A stretch of 64,000 nucleotides of DNA from Diplonema papillatum (GCA_030068145.1 JAPJBO010000006.1:434001-498000), one strand, 5' to 3'; numbered from the stretch's first letter, positions 41,866-52,497 are shown. Numbers and translations: made by a program. The notes: generated from the letters alone by a model not told the origin.

Positions 41866-42145
41866 GTACCAGGGAAAGCCTGCTACACGGGAGCCAAGCT
41901 TCACGTGTTCGGCGGTACTGCAGAGCCACGGGCCTACGGGTCAAGTGGCTACCGATTCCCCAAACTAAAGCATCAAGGCTCGGCGCACCTTGGGGCTTGG
42001 CGCTCGCGCTGATCACAAGCTCGTCGAGACGGTCAGCCACAGGGCAGAGCGGACGGGTTGTAGCACTGTGCTGCCTTCGACTCAAGCTTTGCAGGCTGTG
42101 GTTGAACGTCACGTTCCGGGACCAGGAGCGGCCTTTTTAGCGTTT
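41866..42145 (+). mobile_element. Family I repeat, ~275 bp
   Basis: TACACGGGAGCCAAGCTTCA through CGAGACGGTCAGCCACAGGG to GGACCAGGAGCGGCCTTTTT. Copies at 47073-47340 and, truncated, 50070-50230. One frame reads GAKLHVFGGTAEPRAYGSSG in two copies, but the frames are not conserved enough to call a gene. Confidence 0.75.
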
Positions 42146-42310
42146 ATTGTGGGTTTTCTTTTTGTGTTTCCGACGATCCCGTGGGAGGTACAGATTGGTG
42201 TCTTTCGACTTTTTGTTTGTTTTGTGAGGTTCAGCTTGGTGCGTGTGGTCGGTGGGCGGGGAGGGTTGGATAGGAAGCTCTACTGTATCGGGCTTTTTCC
42301 TTTCTTCTTC

Positions 42311-43375
42311 TCTTCTCTCCACCGGGCCGGTATTCTTCTTCTTCGCTTTCCCGTTTGCGCCGAGACGCGGAAGACGCTTCGATACCTAGGAGGTGGATGG
42401 ATACGTAGGTGCTGTGGATACCACCGCATACCACGATACCACGATAGGTGCTAGTGGATGGTGAGTTGTGTGTACACACCACGATATGGTGTAGCGGTGG
42501 ATACCACCAGCATCTGCCACCTACTCAGCATCCCTGATTCCTACAATGGATGAGTGTGTGTAGGCGGGAGGACGCGATCGTCGTGCAACCCGTGGAGGGC
42601 GCAATTTATCGTCACGCTCCGTAAGCCATTTCCAACAGAGGGGAATTTGCTTTCCCCCCAATTCTTTCTTCGTCTCTTCTCTCCACCGGGCCGGTATGCT
42701 TCTTCTTCGCTTTCCCGTTTGCGCCGAGACGCGGAAGACGCTTCGATACCTAGGAGGTGGATGGATACGTAGGTGCTGTGGATACCACCGCATACCACGA
42801 TACCACGATAGGTGCTAGTGGATGGTGAGTTGTGTGTACACACCACGATATGGTGTAGCGGTGGATACCACCAGCATCTGCCACCTACTCAGCATCCCTG
42901 ATACCTACAATGGATGAGTGTGTGTAGGCGGGAGGACGCGATCGTCGTGCAACCCGTGGAGGGCGCAATTTATCGTCACGCTCCGTAAGCCATTTCCAAC
43001 AGAGGGGAATTTGCTTTCCCCCCAATTCTTTCTTCTTCTCTTCTCTCCACCGGGCCGGTATGCTTCTTCTTCGCTTTCCCGTTTGCGCCGAGACGCGGAA
43101 GACGCTTCGATACCTAGGAGGTGGATGGATACGTAGGTGCTGTGGATACCACCGCATACCACGATACCACGATACCACGATAGGTTGTGTGTACACACCA
43201 CGATATGGTGGAGCGGTGCAGCATCTGCCACCTACTCAGCATCCCTGATACCTACAATGGATAGGTGTGTGTAGGCGGGAGGACGCGATCGTCGTGCAAC
43301 CCGTGGAGGGCGCAATTTATCGTCACGCTCCGTAAGCCATTTCCGACAGAGGGGAATTTGATTTTCCCCCCAATA
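42311..43375. repeat. Tandem repeat, 364-bp unit, about 2.9 copies
   Basis: TCTCTCCACCGGGCCGGTAT recurs near 42315, 42679 and 43042; GTGTGTAGGCGGGAGGACGC recurs at 42555, 42919 and 43266. Inside is a smaller set of ACCACGATA units. Copies are nearly identical, indicating recent expansion. Similar short text occurs at 12850-12950. Confidence 0.9.
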
Positions 43376-43525
43376 AAAACGAAAACGCAAAAAGTGGGGA
43401 GCCCAAAGAACACTCCCCTCACCTGGCGAGATCTTGGTGTCGGTCACAAAATGACTTGCCAAAAAGCAAGCAAGTAAAGTATACACGAAAGAAGCCACGC
43501 ATGCCCCCCCAAACCCACCCAGTAC

Positions 43526-43610
43526 GTAGTAGCTTTAAAAGAACCCATTCGACGAATGGTCGCCCGGAGACTCTAAAATCCCGGTTTCGCAAGCGAGCTA
43601 TTACTCTAAA
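43526..43610 (+). mobile_element. Family A retroposon, opposite orientation
   Basis: The minus strand reads TTTTTTAGAGTAATAGCTCG then GGGATTTTAGAGTCTCCGGG, so the A-tail lies on the plus strand, the reverse of nearly all other copies. It supplies the stop codon of the secreted protein next to it. Confidence 0.7.
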
Positions 43611-44758
43611 AAGCTCTGGGAGATGCATCGGGAACAAGGAAGGCACACCAGCGGGCCGACCCCAGAAACGGCGGGCGGAAACGCGTTTTGGAACTTGAAC
43701 AGGATCACCGGCTCCGCCGTCAGGCTCCACGACACGACGGCGAACGAGCCGGTAGCGAGGGACGGTGCGAGCGAGACGAACGAGTCCCTGTCCGGGAGCC
43801 GCGCGATCGAGTAGAAGAACTGCGTCTTGTCGGCCGACAGCTCCTTCCACACGACGGTCGCATTCGCGCCTCCGATCGTCGCAAATCCGATCCCCGAGAC
43901 GCTCTGCGAGGACACATTGCGGTACCCAAGCCGGAGGATCGTCCTTCCATCGTTCGCGATCGTGCTGATGTGTCCGCTGTAGTACGACGGATCAGCCTCC
44001 GATTCCCCCATCCTCGTCGACCCCAGCGGCGTCTGCTGCCCGGAGCTGACGTTGACGCTGTGGAATACGTACGAGCCGTTGACCAGGAGGCTGTAGATAA
44101 ACCGGTCCGTCTCAGAGTGGTACGCCATGCCCAAGGGGTACCCCTGGACGGGCGGGTTGAGTGCAACACGGGTAGAGCTCCCGTCGGTTGCGTTTACGGT
44201 GTAGAGGCCGACGCCCGTGTCGGTGTCCCCGGACGCGAAGTGGAAGGACACGCGCTTCGCGTCGAACGGGAACAGCGGCGTGCTCTGCCCCCGGAAGCCG
44301 TCGTACCAGTCCTTCGCGGGGCCGGCGACCGCCCGGGATCCGATGACGGTGCCTTGGCCGGTCATGCTGTACACCGTGAGCTGCGCCTGCGTGGGCAGGT
44401 GCCCCTGGGCGACCAACGCGTAGAACGTCACGACGCTGTTGCCGGCGGCCGACGACGGGCAAGGGGCCGGCGTCGCGGTGGACGTGTTCAGAATGACCCG
44501 CCGCTGGTAAGGGCGGCTCGGGTCGCAGCAGCCGACGCTGCCGACGTCGCAGCCGACCATCCACCGAGGGCAGCACCTGCTGGGGAACGGGTCCGTGCCT
44601 TCCTTCTCGAAGCAAGAACTCACCGTATTCGTGCAACACAGCCACGTGTCGTCATCCCGACAGCACGTTTCCGTGTCGTTCCTGCACGCGCAGTCCGGGT
44701 TCTGCGCCGCAGCGACGGCCAGCGCCGCCGCAGCGGCGGCGAGTCTCAGCAGCAGCAT
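43601..44758 (-). CDS. Secreted Cys-rich protein with beta-rich body, C-terminus cut by a repeat
   Basis: A 385-residue frame starts MLLLRLAAAAAALAVAAAQ, a clear signal peptide. Residues about 22-85 hold 14 or more Cys in CxC and CC pairs (CACRNDTETCC, WLCCTNTVSSC, GCCDPS). The rest is Gly/Ser/Thr/Val-rich with regular short strands and several N-glycosylation sequons (NDT, NAT, NGS, NVS), compatible with a beta-propeller-like ectodomain, which is inference. The last codons, FLE and stop, come from the family A element, so the native C-terminus is probably lost; a membrane or GPI anchor may have been removed. I recognise no named family. A rearranged copy of its 5' part lies at 45612. Confidence 0.65.
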   Translation of the reverse strand: MLLLRLAAAAAALAVAAAQNPDCACRNDTETCCRDDDTWLCCTNTVSSCFEKEGTDPFPSRCCPRWMVGCDVGSVGCCDPSRPYQRRVILNTSTATPAPCPSSAAGNSVVTFYALVAQGHLPTQAQLTVYSMTGQGTVIGSRAVAGPAKDWYDGFRGQSTPLFPFDAKRVSFHFASGDTDTGVGLYTVNATDGSSTRVALNPPVQGYPLGMAYHSETDRFIYSLLVNGSYVFHSVNVSSGQQTPLGSTRMGESEADPSYYSGHISTIANDGRTILRLGYRNVSSQSVSGIGFATIGGANATVVWKELSADKTQFFYSIARLPDRDSFVSLAPSLATGSFAVVSWSLTAEPVILFKFQNAFPPAVSGVGPLVCLPCSRCISQSFLE

Positions 44759-44828
44759 GCAAAAACGCGCGCGTTTTCTGTCCCCCTCTCAGACTCCACC
44801 CCCGCCCTTTCACCTCACCCTGAGTGAC

Positions 44829-45180
44829 TTTTTTTAGAGTTAAAGTTCGCTTGAAATTCCGGGGTTTTAGGGTCTCCGTGTGACCGTTCATGAATGGGTT
44901 CTCTTAGAGCAAGAAAGGGCTATGTGGTTACGGGTTGTATATTTAGTGCACGCTTTCGTTATGGGTTATGGCTAGCCATGTCCGGGACTGTTTGTGACCG
45001 ACACCAAGTACATTCCTTCGTGGAGTGTAGTCTTGGGCCCCCCACGTTCTACAAGTTGAGCAGGGGTTGCCTTGTAGCCCGTACCGGTCTGTTGTCCGCG
45101 TTTATATGTATTTTCTCGCAGTGTGGTGCTTCACGTGGTGCGGGTTGTTTCCGTCCTAAAATAAGGTTTTTTTGGGTAGA
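44829..45180 (-). mobile_element. Family A retroposon, long copy (A plus L part)
   Basis: After the usual 85-bp part it continues with GGTTACGGGTTGTATATTTA, GACTGTTTGTGACCGACACC, GGGCCCCCCACGTTCTACAA and GTAGCCCGTACCGGTCTG. The same continuation follows the copy at 46006, and single parts are found near 17640, 18610 and 53155. Confidence 0.75.
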
Positions 45181-45259
45181 TTTGCAGGGTAAAACTGTTC
45201 GTTGCTCGCCACAGTTAAGGCACTCTGGGCACACTGGGTACCCGTGGTTAGTGAGGTTA

Positions 45260-45600
45260 TTCGTCTGATGGAGTCGTCGTTGCTGTGCGTTGTTTACAGT
45301 GCTTCTTTTTGCACCAGGGCTTATGGTGTCGTAGACTTTTGAAGAGTGGTTTCCCCACGGTTCGTCCGTCGCTGTGGCAGTAGGGACATCTCTCTCGTTT
45401 CTGGGTGGTGCTTCGCAGCGTTGTTTTTGTGCGATTTGACCTGTACGCGTTCAGGTTAAACCGCTGCCAACGTTCCTTTTTCGCTGCAACAAGTATGCTC
45501 ACTAAGGGAGGTGGTTACTGGTTATCGCACGCAAAAAAGACGGGCGCTTTCGTTTTGTGTGTGCGTGCCGATTGATGATGGTTTTCCCACTTGTGTTTAC
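45260..45600. other. No gene recognised
   Basis: Short unassigned stretch; the end (TTTTCCCACTTGTGTTTACC) is the start of a family F piece. Confidence 0.45.
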
Positions 45601-45611
45601 CCTGTGTCATG

Positions 45612-45735
45612 CACTAGAACGTCACGATGCTGTTGCCGGCGGCCGACGACTCGTTCCTGCACGCGCAGTCCGGGTTCTGCGCCGCAGCGACGGCCAACGC
45701 CGCCGCAGCGGCGGCGAGTCTCAGCAGCAGCGGGG
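45612..45735 (-). pseudogene. Rearranged fragment of the secreted protein gene
   Basis: GAACGTCACGATGCTGTTGC to GCCGACGAC matches 44425-44456 of the gene, then jumps to TCGTTCCTGCACGCGCAGTC, matching 44677-44757. The 220 bp between are deleted. The deleted piece lacks GT-AG ends, so it is not a spliced-out intron. Confidence 0.85.
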
Positions 45736-46005
45736 GAGTTTCACGACGGGGATAGCACCCCATTCGACTTCTCCCTCGAGGATGTCAGTCCGAGTTAGTG
45801 CCATTTTTTTGTTTGTACGTGCCGGGGGAGGATTAGCCTGTTAGTGAGTGATAGTGAGTGAATATGATCGGTAGACTAATCTTCTCCCAAACACGCTGCC
45901 AGCGTTCTCTTTCGTGTTTACAATTAATTGTTACTACGAAAAAACGCGCGGGTTTTCTGTCCCCCCCTGCCTTACCCTGCCTGTGCAAAAAGACAGACGC
46001 TTCGT

Positions 46006-46435
46006 TTTTTAGAGTTAAAGTTCGCTTGAAATTCCGGGGTTTTAGGGTCTCCGTGTGACCGTTCATGAATGGGTTCTCTTAGAGCAAGAAAGGGCTATGC
46101 GGTTACGGGTTGTATATTTAGTGCACGCTTTCGTTATGTGTTATGGCTAGCCATGTCCGGGACTGTTTGTGACCGACACCAAGTACATTCCTTCGTGGAG
46201 TGTAGTCTTGGGCCCCCCACGTTCTACAAGTTGAGCATTGAGTTCTTTAAGGTGCCAGTGCCATCAAGGCAGGCGAGCACTGGTTGGAGCAAGTTGAGCA
46301 GGGGTTGCCTTGTAGCCCGTACCGGTCTGTCGTCCGCGTTTATATGTATTTTCTCGGTTTCGCGGCACTTGCGGTGCTTCACGTGGTGCGGTTTGTTTCC
46401 GCCCTAAAATAAGGTTTTTTTTGGGTAGATTTGCA
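46006..46435 (-). mobile_element. Family A retroposon, longest copy
   Basis: Same as 44829 with an extra segment GTGCCATCAAGGCAGGCGAG (about 46245-46295), also seen at 17600-17640. The A-tail end on plus is TTTTTTAGAG. Confidence 0.75.
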
Positions 46436-46803
46436 GGGTAAAACTGTTTGTTGCTCGACAGACGCTTCGTTTTTGTGGGCGCGTGCCGATTTGATGACGG
46501 TTTTCCCACTTGTGTTTACCCTGTGTCATGTTCAGGTAAGGAATGCTGATCAACACGGGGAATATGAGGATGACCAACCTGCATCATTCGTATCGCTTTG
46601 CGTCCGTGAAGGACGGCACCGGGGCAACTCCAGGCAGCACCATAGAAGATAGGGATGGACCTGATAGTCCCTCGTGATACTAGCTGGCATCGAACGCTCT
46701 GCTTCATGAGATGCGAGAAGAACTTGCAGACACAACAAACGGAAGCGGAGTCAACGTTTAAGAAGCGATCGGCGGACGAGGTATCGAGCGGAAAAATAAG
46801 AAG

Positions 46804-46918
46804 CAAAAAAAAAGGGGGGGGGGGGGGGGGGAAGAAAAAAAAAAAAAAAAAGAAGGGAAAAGAAAAGAAAAAAAAGAAAAAAAAAAGGTGCCAAGGGGGA
46901 GGGGGGGGGGGGGGAAGT
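46804..46918. repeat. Long polypurine tract
   Basis: About 110 bp of almost pure A and G on the plus strand, with G-runs of roughly 20 and 14 and long A-runs. It could form triplex or quadruplex DNA and may also mark an assembly-difficult site. Confidence 0.9.
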
Positions 46919-47072
46919 GCGAGAAAAAGCACGGAAATGTGCTCTTCTTGTCGTGGTCGCTTCCCGTCTGGTGAAACGCGCCGAGCTTCTGCTTCTTTTC
47001 TTTTTTGTTTTCCGGCACAAATCGAACTGTTCTTTCTCGTTTTGCTTCTTTCGTTTTTTCTTTTCGTTCCCC

Positions 47073-47340
47073 GTCATTTGGTACCAGGCCTGCTTCACGG
47101 GAGCCAAGCTTCACGTGTTCGGCGGTACTGCAGAGCCACGGGCCTACGGGTCAAGTGGCTACCGATTTCCCAAACTAAAGCATCAAGGCGTGGCGCACCT
47201 TGGGGCTTGGCGCTTGCGCTGAACACAAGCTCGTCGAGACGGTCAGCCGCAGGGCAGAGCGGACGCCTCCGACTCAAGCTTTGCAAGCTGTGGTTGACCG
47301 TCACGTTCCTGGACCAGGAGCGGCCTTTTTATTTTTCTTT
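47073..47340 (+). mobile_element. Family I repeat
   Basis: Near-identical to 41866-42145, with a short deletion before CTCAAGCTTTGCAAGCTGTG. Confidence 0.75.
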
Positions 47341-47723
47341 CTTTCTTCTTTCGTTCCCCGACGGCATCCGGTGCCTGTTTGGCCGCCCGGGAGGACGTGA
47401 CAATGCCCCTGGGAGCGACTTCCATCCTATCCCACAGCTGCCAGCTCTACCACACGCAACGGTTGCTGGACTGAACCGTTCATGCGCTTGCCGCAGCTCT
47501 TCTCTACCCTACAACAACAACTCTCCGGCTGTTTTGTAGTGAGAAGACCACACGGCTACACGCGGTGGAGCTAAAAGCGGGCGATGAAACCCACACCTGG
47601 TGTCCATGCACACGCGGCTTGGGTGCAGCCCACCTTTTCAGACAGCCCTTCCGGCCTCGGTACACCCTCTTCAACTCCACCGTGTGCAAGTCGGCTTTCA
47701 GCGGAAATTGCCTCTTTTGGCAA

Positions 47724-48086
<363 letters not shown>

Positions 48087-48089
48087 AAC

Positions 48090-49610
48090 CGTCGCTTGCT
48101 GTGTGTCGGCGGGTGGCCAGAACTGAATGCAAGTCATATGACAAAAGATCACTAGTTGGATAACGAATGTCGCTCGCTAAGCACTTTCGTCCCCTGACTC
48201 CACCACTTGATATAAAACAAGTGGAAAACGATAGGCATTCCTTTTTTTTCTTTTTTCTTTTTGGATTTTGGGGGTTTTGCTCAGGGTATTAGTTCAGAGG
48301 TTCCAGGGGTTTGCAGATATTGACCGTTTGTGGGGGGTGGTCCTGTTTGGTCAGCGCTTTCGTTTCGGTGGCTCGGTGCTGACACACCTCCGCAACTTTG
48401 TCCAAAAGTAAGCGCGGCTTGAACCACATGGGTCTGTCCTCCAGCGCCCCGACGCCTTCGCGCGCACCGTGTAAATACCATCCTCCCACCTATTTTTCCT
48501 GGAAACGCTGTGTTTTGTATTTTTCCGACAAATTCTTTTTATAGTTTCCCCTGTCAACCCCGGTTTGCAGATTTAGACCGTTGGTCTAAATCTGCAACGC
48601 AAACCAATCCCCTGGTTTTGTTCTTCTTTTCATGATTTGGTTCAGTTCTTGTTTCGTTCCTCGTTTCTATTCGCCAATACAGTCTTTTGCTACACGGTGT
48701 AAGTCTCCCTCCGGAAGGTGAAACAACGAAGTGGGTCCCCCCAAATCCGGCTTGCGAGGCGACCTTGCCCTACGGAGCAGATGATGGAAAGCCCTGTCCT
48801 CGGCGGATTCAATCGTGTCCTCAAAATTTTGAAACCGACCATTTTCGCACCTACAGATGGCAAAAATCGGCAGAAAGCCAAAAAAAAGTCGTTTTTTATG
48901 ACACTTTGTCGTGGAACGAGTGATAAGCTGTTAGCATCACCTCGGTCACGTCGCGGTCATGCCGAGACGAAGTTGTGGCCCGAAACTGGTCCAAAACTGG
49001 GGTTCAGAAACTGGCCCCAAAAAACAGGTCAAAGACCGGTCCAAAGACTGGTCTAGATCGTAAACTGGCCGATCGGCATAGGTGGAACTGTCCTTTGACG
49101 GAGTAAACTGGTGCCTCTCGTCTCACTTTTCGCTATGCATTCCGTGGTGCACGGTGGATAGTACAGACGAAGGGCTTCACGTGCTGTGGAGTTGGGTCAT
49201 CCTACAGGAAACCCCAAACACACAGTGGAGTCCAGCCTCGCCGTTGAAACACCTCATGTCTCCTTCCTTGTTGCACGCGTTGCAGCACTGCAAGAAAAAC
49301 GGAACAGAAAGCCCTCCGCCGCACCTGATGAGAAGAGATGTGAAAAGGCGAGAAAAGGATGATGCCTCGATTGACACGTGCTGCAATGCTAAAAAGAAAT
49401 CCAGAAACGAAGAAGAAAGGGCATGTCTTCGCTTTTGCGTACCGGTTGATCGCTTTTCTTTTTCCGACTGTTCCGAGTTAAGTCTTTTTGTGCAGTCGAC
49501 GATATACGTCGTTCTGACGTCTGGCGACTTTGTTTATTGTATTCAATTTTTTATTTTCGTGTTCGTTGCCGTCGATCGATCCCGAGGGACGAATAGAGGT
49601 TTGGAGCGCC
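48090..49610. other. No gene recognised
   Basis: Contains a near-perfect hairpin at 48563 and a cluster of ACTGGTCC/AAACTGG repeats at 48980-49070. No domain in any frame. Confidence 0.5.
48563..48605. repeat. 13-bp perfect hairpin with 3-nt loop
   Basis: GCAGATTTAGACC, GTT, GGTCTAAATCTGC; the arms extend imperfectly to GGTTT and AAACC on the outside. Confidence 0.85.
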
Positions 49611-49615
49611 TTACT

Positions 49616-49760
49616 TTTTAAAGTGAAGTTCGCTTGAAACTCCGGGGTTTTAAAGTCTCCGGGTGACCTTCGTCGATATGGGAAGATATCCTTTGTGCTC
49701 TGAGTGTCGTAAGGGTGGTGGGTTACACGAGGTAAGAGGATCGGTGGGTACCTTGGTTGT
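49616..49760 (-). mobile_element. Family A retroposon, variant subfamily
   Basis: GTGAAGTTCGCTTGAAACTC then AAAGTCTCCGGGTGACC and GGGAAGATATCCTTTGTGCT. The copy at 56215 belongs to the same subfamily. Confidence 0.7.
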
Positions 49761-50012
49761 TGGTCATTGGTGGTTTCGGCCATTTGTCCACACTACTTAC
49801 GGTAGGCCCTCCTCAGTTTGGTGCCGCAGTAGGTGACTGCCTGTCTTCTTGGTACCGTATGACCGTCTCTTTAGCGTTTATTGTGGTTTAGAGGTTCTCT
49901 TCGTGAACTTGTGGTGCTGCTTATGGTTTACTTTTTGACGGAAAGCTTCTTATTTTTGATGGATTCCCAGGGCAGCACAGGATGGAAATGGCGGGAAGAG
50001 CAGCGCCATCTC

Positions 50013-50046
50013 CGTTTTTTTTAGAGTTAAAGCTCGCTAGATATTC
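50013..50046 (-). mobile_element. Family A retroposon, tail only
   Basis: TTTTTTTTAGAGTTAAAGCT then CGCTAG; only the last 25 bp or so plus the A-tail, an extreme 5' truncation. Confidence 0.55.
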
Positions 50047-50069
50047 CTTTTTGCGAGCGCAAGTGCAAA

Positions 50070-50230
50070 GCATCGAGGCTTGGCGCACCTTGGGGCTTGG
50101 CGCTCGCGCTGAACATAAGCTCGTCGAGACGGTCAGCCACAGGGCAGAGCGGGCGGGGTTGTGGCACTGTGACTCAAGCTTTGCAAGCTGAGGTTGACCG
50201 TCACGTTCCTGGACCAGGAGCGGCCTGTTT
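50070..50230 (+). mobile_element. Family I repeat, 5'-truncated
   Basis: Begins at AAGCATCGAGGCTTGGCGCA and ends at GGACCAGGAGCGGCC. Confidence 0.7.
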
Positions 50231-50303
50231 CTTCTTCTTTCTTCTTCTTCTTCTTTTCTTCTTCGAGCGCAAGTGCGCCGGGAGAATGCCGCACACAGCC
50301 AAG

Positions 50304-50480
50304 TTAGGGTCCTTCGGCTGGAGGACACGGGTTGCACTCCAAAATGGTAAAATTGGCGAACTTGCCAGGTTCGATCGAGCCGATGACGTATTCCTTACCC
50401 ATGGATGAACGCCGCGTCGATGGGGATCATGCGGAAGGTCCATCCATGACGCTGACACGTCCCTCGGTTGCCAGCACGAT
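50304..50480 (-). pseudogene. Amidohydrolase (YtcJ-like) C-terminal fragment, frameshifted
   Basis: The minus strand encodes MGKEYVIGSIEPGKFANFTI then LECNPCPPAEGP stop, matching the GSIEPGKxADF signature near the C-terminus of Amidohydro_3 enzymes. Immediately upstream, FRMIPIDAAFI fits the preceding TIDAAY helix but in a different frame, and RVSVMDG before it returns to the first frame, so two small indels separate them. This looks like a decayed gene end. A true splice arrangement is less likely because no GT-AG pair fits. Confidence 0.6.
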
Positions 50481-50791
50481 CGGGGTCGAAGACGCTGCAG
50501 TCGACGCTGAGAACCGATTCATTAGGTCAGCAGCTGGCTATTTCCCAGTCAGGTTTGCCTCCGCTCGCTTTCGCGGCGGACTTTTTGGGGCCGGTTCGGC
50601 TTCTGCTGGTTCGATGGTTGAGGTTCCTCGGCACGACAAAGTTTCAACCCCTGGCGGCCATAGAGGGGGGCGGGTTTAAAGAAAGCCTGTAAGGTCTTCT
50701 GGGGACAACCCCCCACGAAGGTTCACATCCACGATTTCTTGGGTGCGAATGGTTCCTTCTCGCTGGAGAGTTCGGTTGTTTTGTGTTACCT

Positions 50792-51243
50792 AGGGTAACG
50801 TGTACCCCCCAGATGACATTTTGAAATTGTCACCCCTGGAGGGGGTGGCACTTCCAAACGTAGGGTGACATATTCAAAAGTCACCGTGTATACCATGCAG
50901 GGTCAAAACCTTGTGTCTTTTTAAAACGCTTCCGCGGGGCCGATGGACCCCAAAAAAAAAAGTTGGAAAAAAAAAAACTTGCTCAACGTCTTCGAAAATT
51001 ACTGCAGAGTTTGTTCCAAAATTTTAAAATTCAAAAAAACCCAATTTTTTTCCGGAAATTTTTTTTTTGCCATTTTCAAAAAGACACAAGGTTTTGACCC
51101 TGCATGATACACGTTATAACAGAAGACTGTCTCTTTACTGGATATACACGGTGACGTGTGTCATTGTCACACCCTACGTTTGAAATTGTCACCCCTCTGT
51201 GATTCTTGCAAATTGGGGGGGTGACAATCACGCACGTCACCCT
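50792..51243. mobile_element. MITE 3 (AGGGTGACGTG ends) carrying MITE 2
   Basis: Arms AGGGTAACGTGTACCCC / GGGGTGACAATCACGCACGT and inner GGGTGACATATTC..CACCGTGTATA / TATACACGGTGACGTGTGTC face each other around the MITE 2 copy. Removing MITE 2 leaves a long imperfect palindrome of about 240 bp. Confidence 0.75.
50894..51105. mobile_element. MITE 2, nested in MITE 3
   Basis: CATGCAGGGTCAAAACCTTG to its mirror, 212 bp, opposite orientation to the 18209 copy. Confidence 0.85.
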
Positions 51244-51670
51244 TTGGCACCGTTGGTTTCTCTTTTTTGTGTGTTACCGTCGATCCCGATGGACGATTTT
51301 TTTACTTATTTTTCAGACTGCTTCTTGTGTTAAGAAGTCGGTGCTTTCAAGAGTCTCCGAAATGAGTTCCAAAAGATGGACCTTGAGACACAATCATCAA
51401 CAGACGTTGCTGTTGACCGTTCGCTGGCGTGACGCGTAATGCATCAAACCAGGAAAAATACTGGCTGCTCATACTCATACTAAATTCAGCTCGTGCTTTG
51501 GTTGAGCCCGTAAACAGCGTTAAAGTGCACGTAAACAGAGACTATAGTGTAGGCCTTGAGGGAGAAGACTCTCTAATCGGCCTAGATCATTTAAGACTTT
51601 TACGTCGCGCATCAGATTTCAAAAAGATAGAGAAGGGTGAAAAGGAGTGAAAAGAAACAACAACGAGGTG

Positions 51671-51774
51671 GGGAACGTGTCAGTTAGACTTTGGCGGACA
51701 ATGTCCGGCATGGGGGAGGGGGGTTTATCCGCTATGCCGGCAAGTGTCCGCCAAAGTCTAACTGACACGTTCCC
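51671..51774. mobile_element. 104-bp hairpin MITE with 30-bp perfect arms
   Basis: Arms GGGAACGTGTCAGTTAGACT plus TTGGCGGACA are perfectly inverted, followed by near-matched CCGGCAT. A 3-bp GTG flanks both sides (51668-51670, 51775-51777), consistent with a target duplication. Confidence 0.8.
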
Positions 51775-51939
51775 GTGGGGGGAAAAGAAAAAGAAGAGAA
51801 AAACAAAGAGGTAATTCGTTCAGAGAGGACACACGCAATCACCACCTCGAATAGAAAAAAGTACAAGGCTTCCCGCCCATGCTTCCTTCACTTTCCTCAA
51901 GCTCCTAATCACGGTACGTGGAATATGACTCTGCACCGC

Positions 51940-52345
51940 AGGACTGTGTCGGATCTGCATCGTTATATATCGGTATCCGTCGTATTCAGATCATGTCTGC
52001 TTTGCATCGGATCACGTCGTATCCGATTTCATCGAGCCGGATGCCTTGGTTCCCGAACTCAGACCGTAAACGATCTGTATCGAGGAAGATCGGTCCCCGG
52101 TATGGCTCGATACTCAGATCATGTCTGTTCTGCATCGGACCAGGTTTCCGATTTTACCGAGCCGGGTACCTTTCGGTTCAGAACCCCGACCGAAGACGAT
52201 CTGGATCGAGCCAGACGGGCATCCGTTGTGGCTCAAGACAGATCGTGTCTATTCTGCATCGGATCTGGTCGTTTCCGATTTCTTCGAGCTGGATGCCCTT
52301 TGTCCCGAACCCAGACCGTAGATGATCCGCCATCGCGTCAGATGT
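51940..52345. repeat. Tandem repeat, ~125-bp unit, about 3 copies
   Basis: CAGATCATGTCTGCTTTGCA (51987), CAGATCATGTCTGTTCTGCA (52114) and CAGATCGTGTCTATTCTGCA (52237), each followed by TCCGATTT..TCGAGC.GG. Rich in GATC sites. Confidence 0.85.
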
Positions 52346-52497
52346 CTGTTCTGATGAGATCAAACGCGAACCATCGCCTGCGTCTTAGTCGATGCGGATT
52401 ATCGCCACAGATTCTTTGCATTCTAACCCCAACGTACACGAACCATCGCCGGCGTCTCGACTCAGACAGCGCCTGAGCTGCGTAGCACGCCAAAAGG

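Noticed and set aside
49082-49621. A 179-codon plus frame
   Set aside because: Cys/Ser/Phe-rich composition without domain, running into a family A element; direction opposite to the genes.
51940-52480. A 233-codon plus frame over the 125-bp repeats
   Set aside because: The frame follows the tandem repeats, whose unit length allows open reading; no domain.
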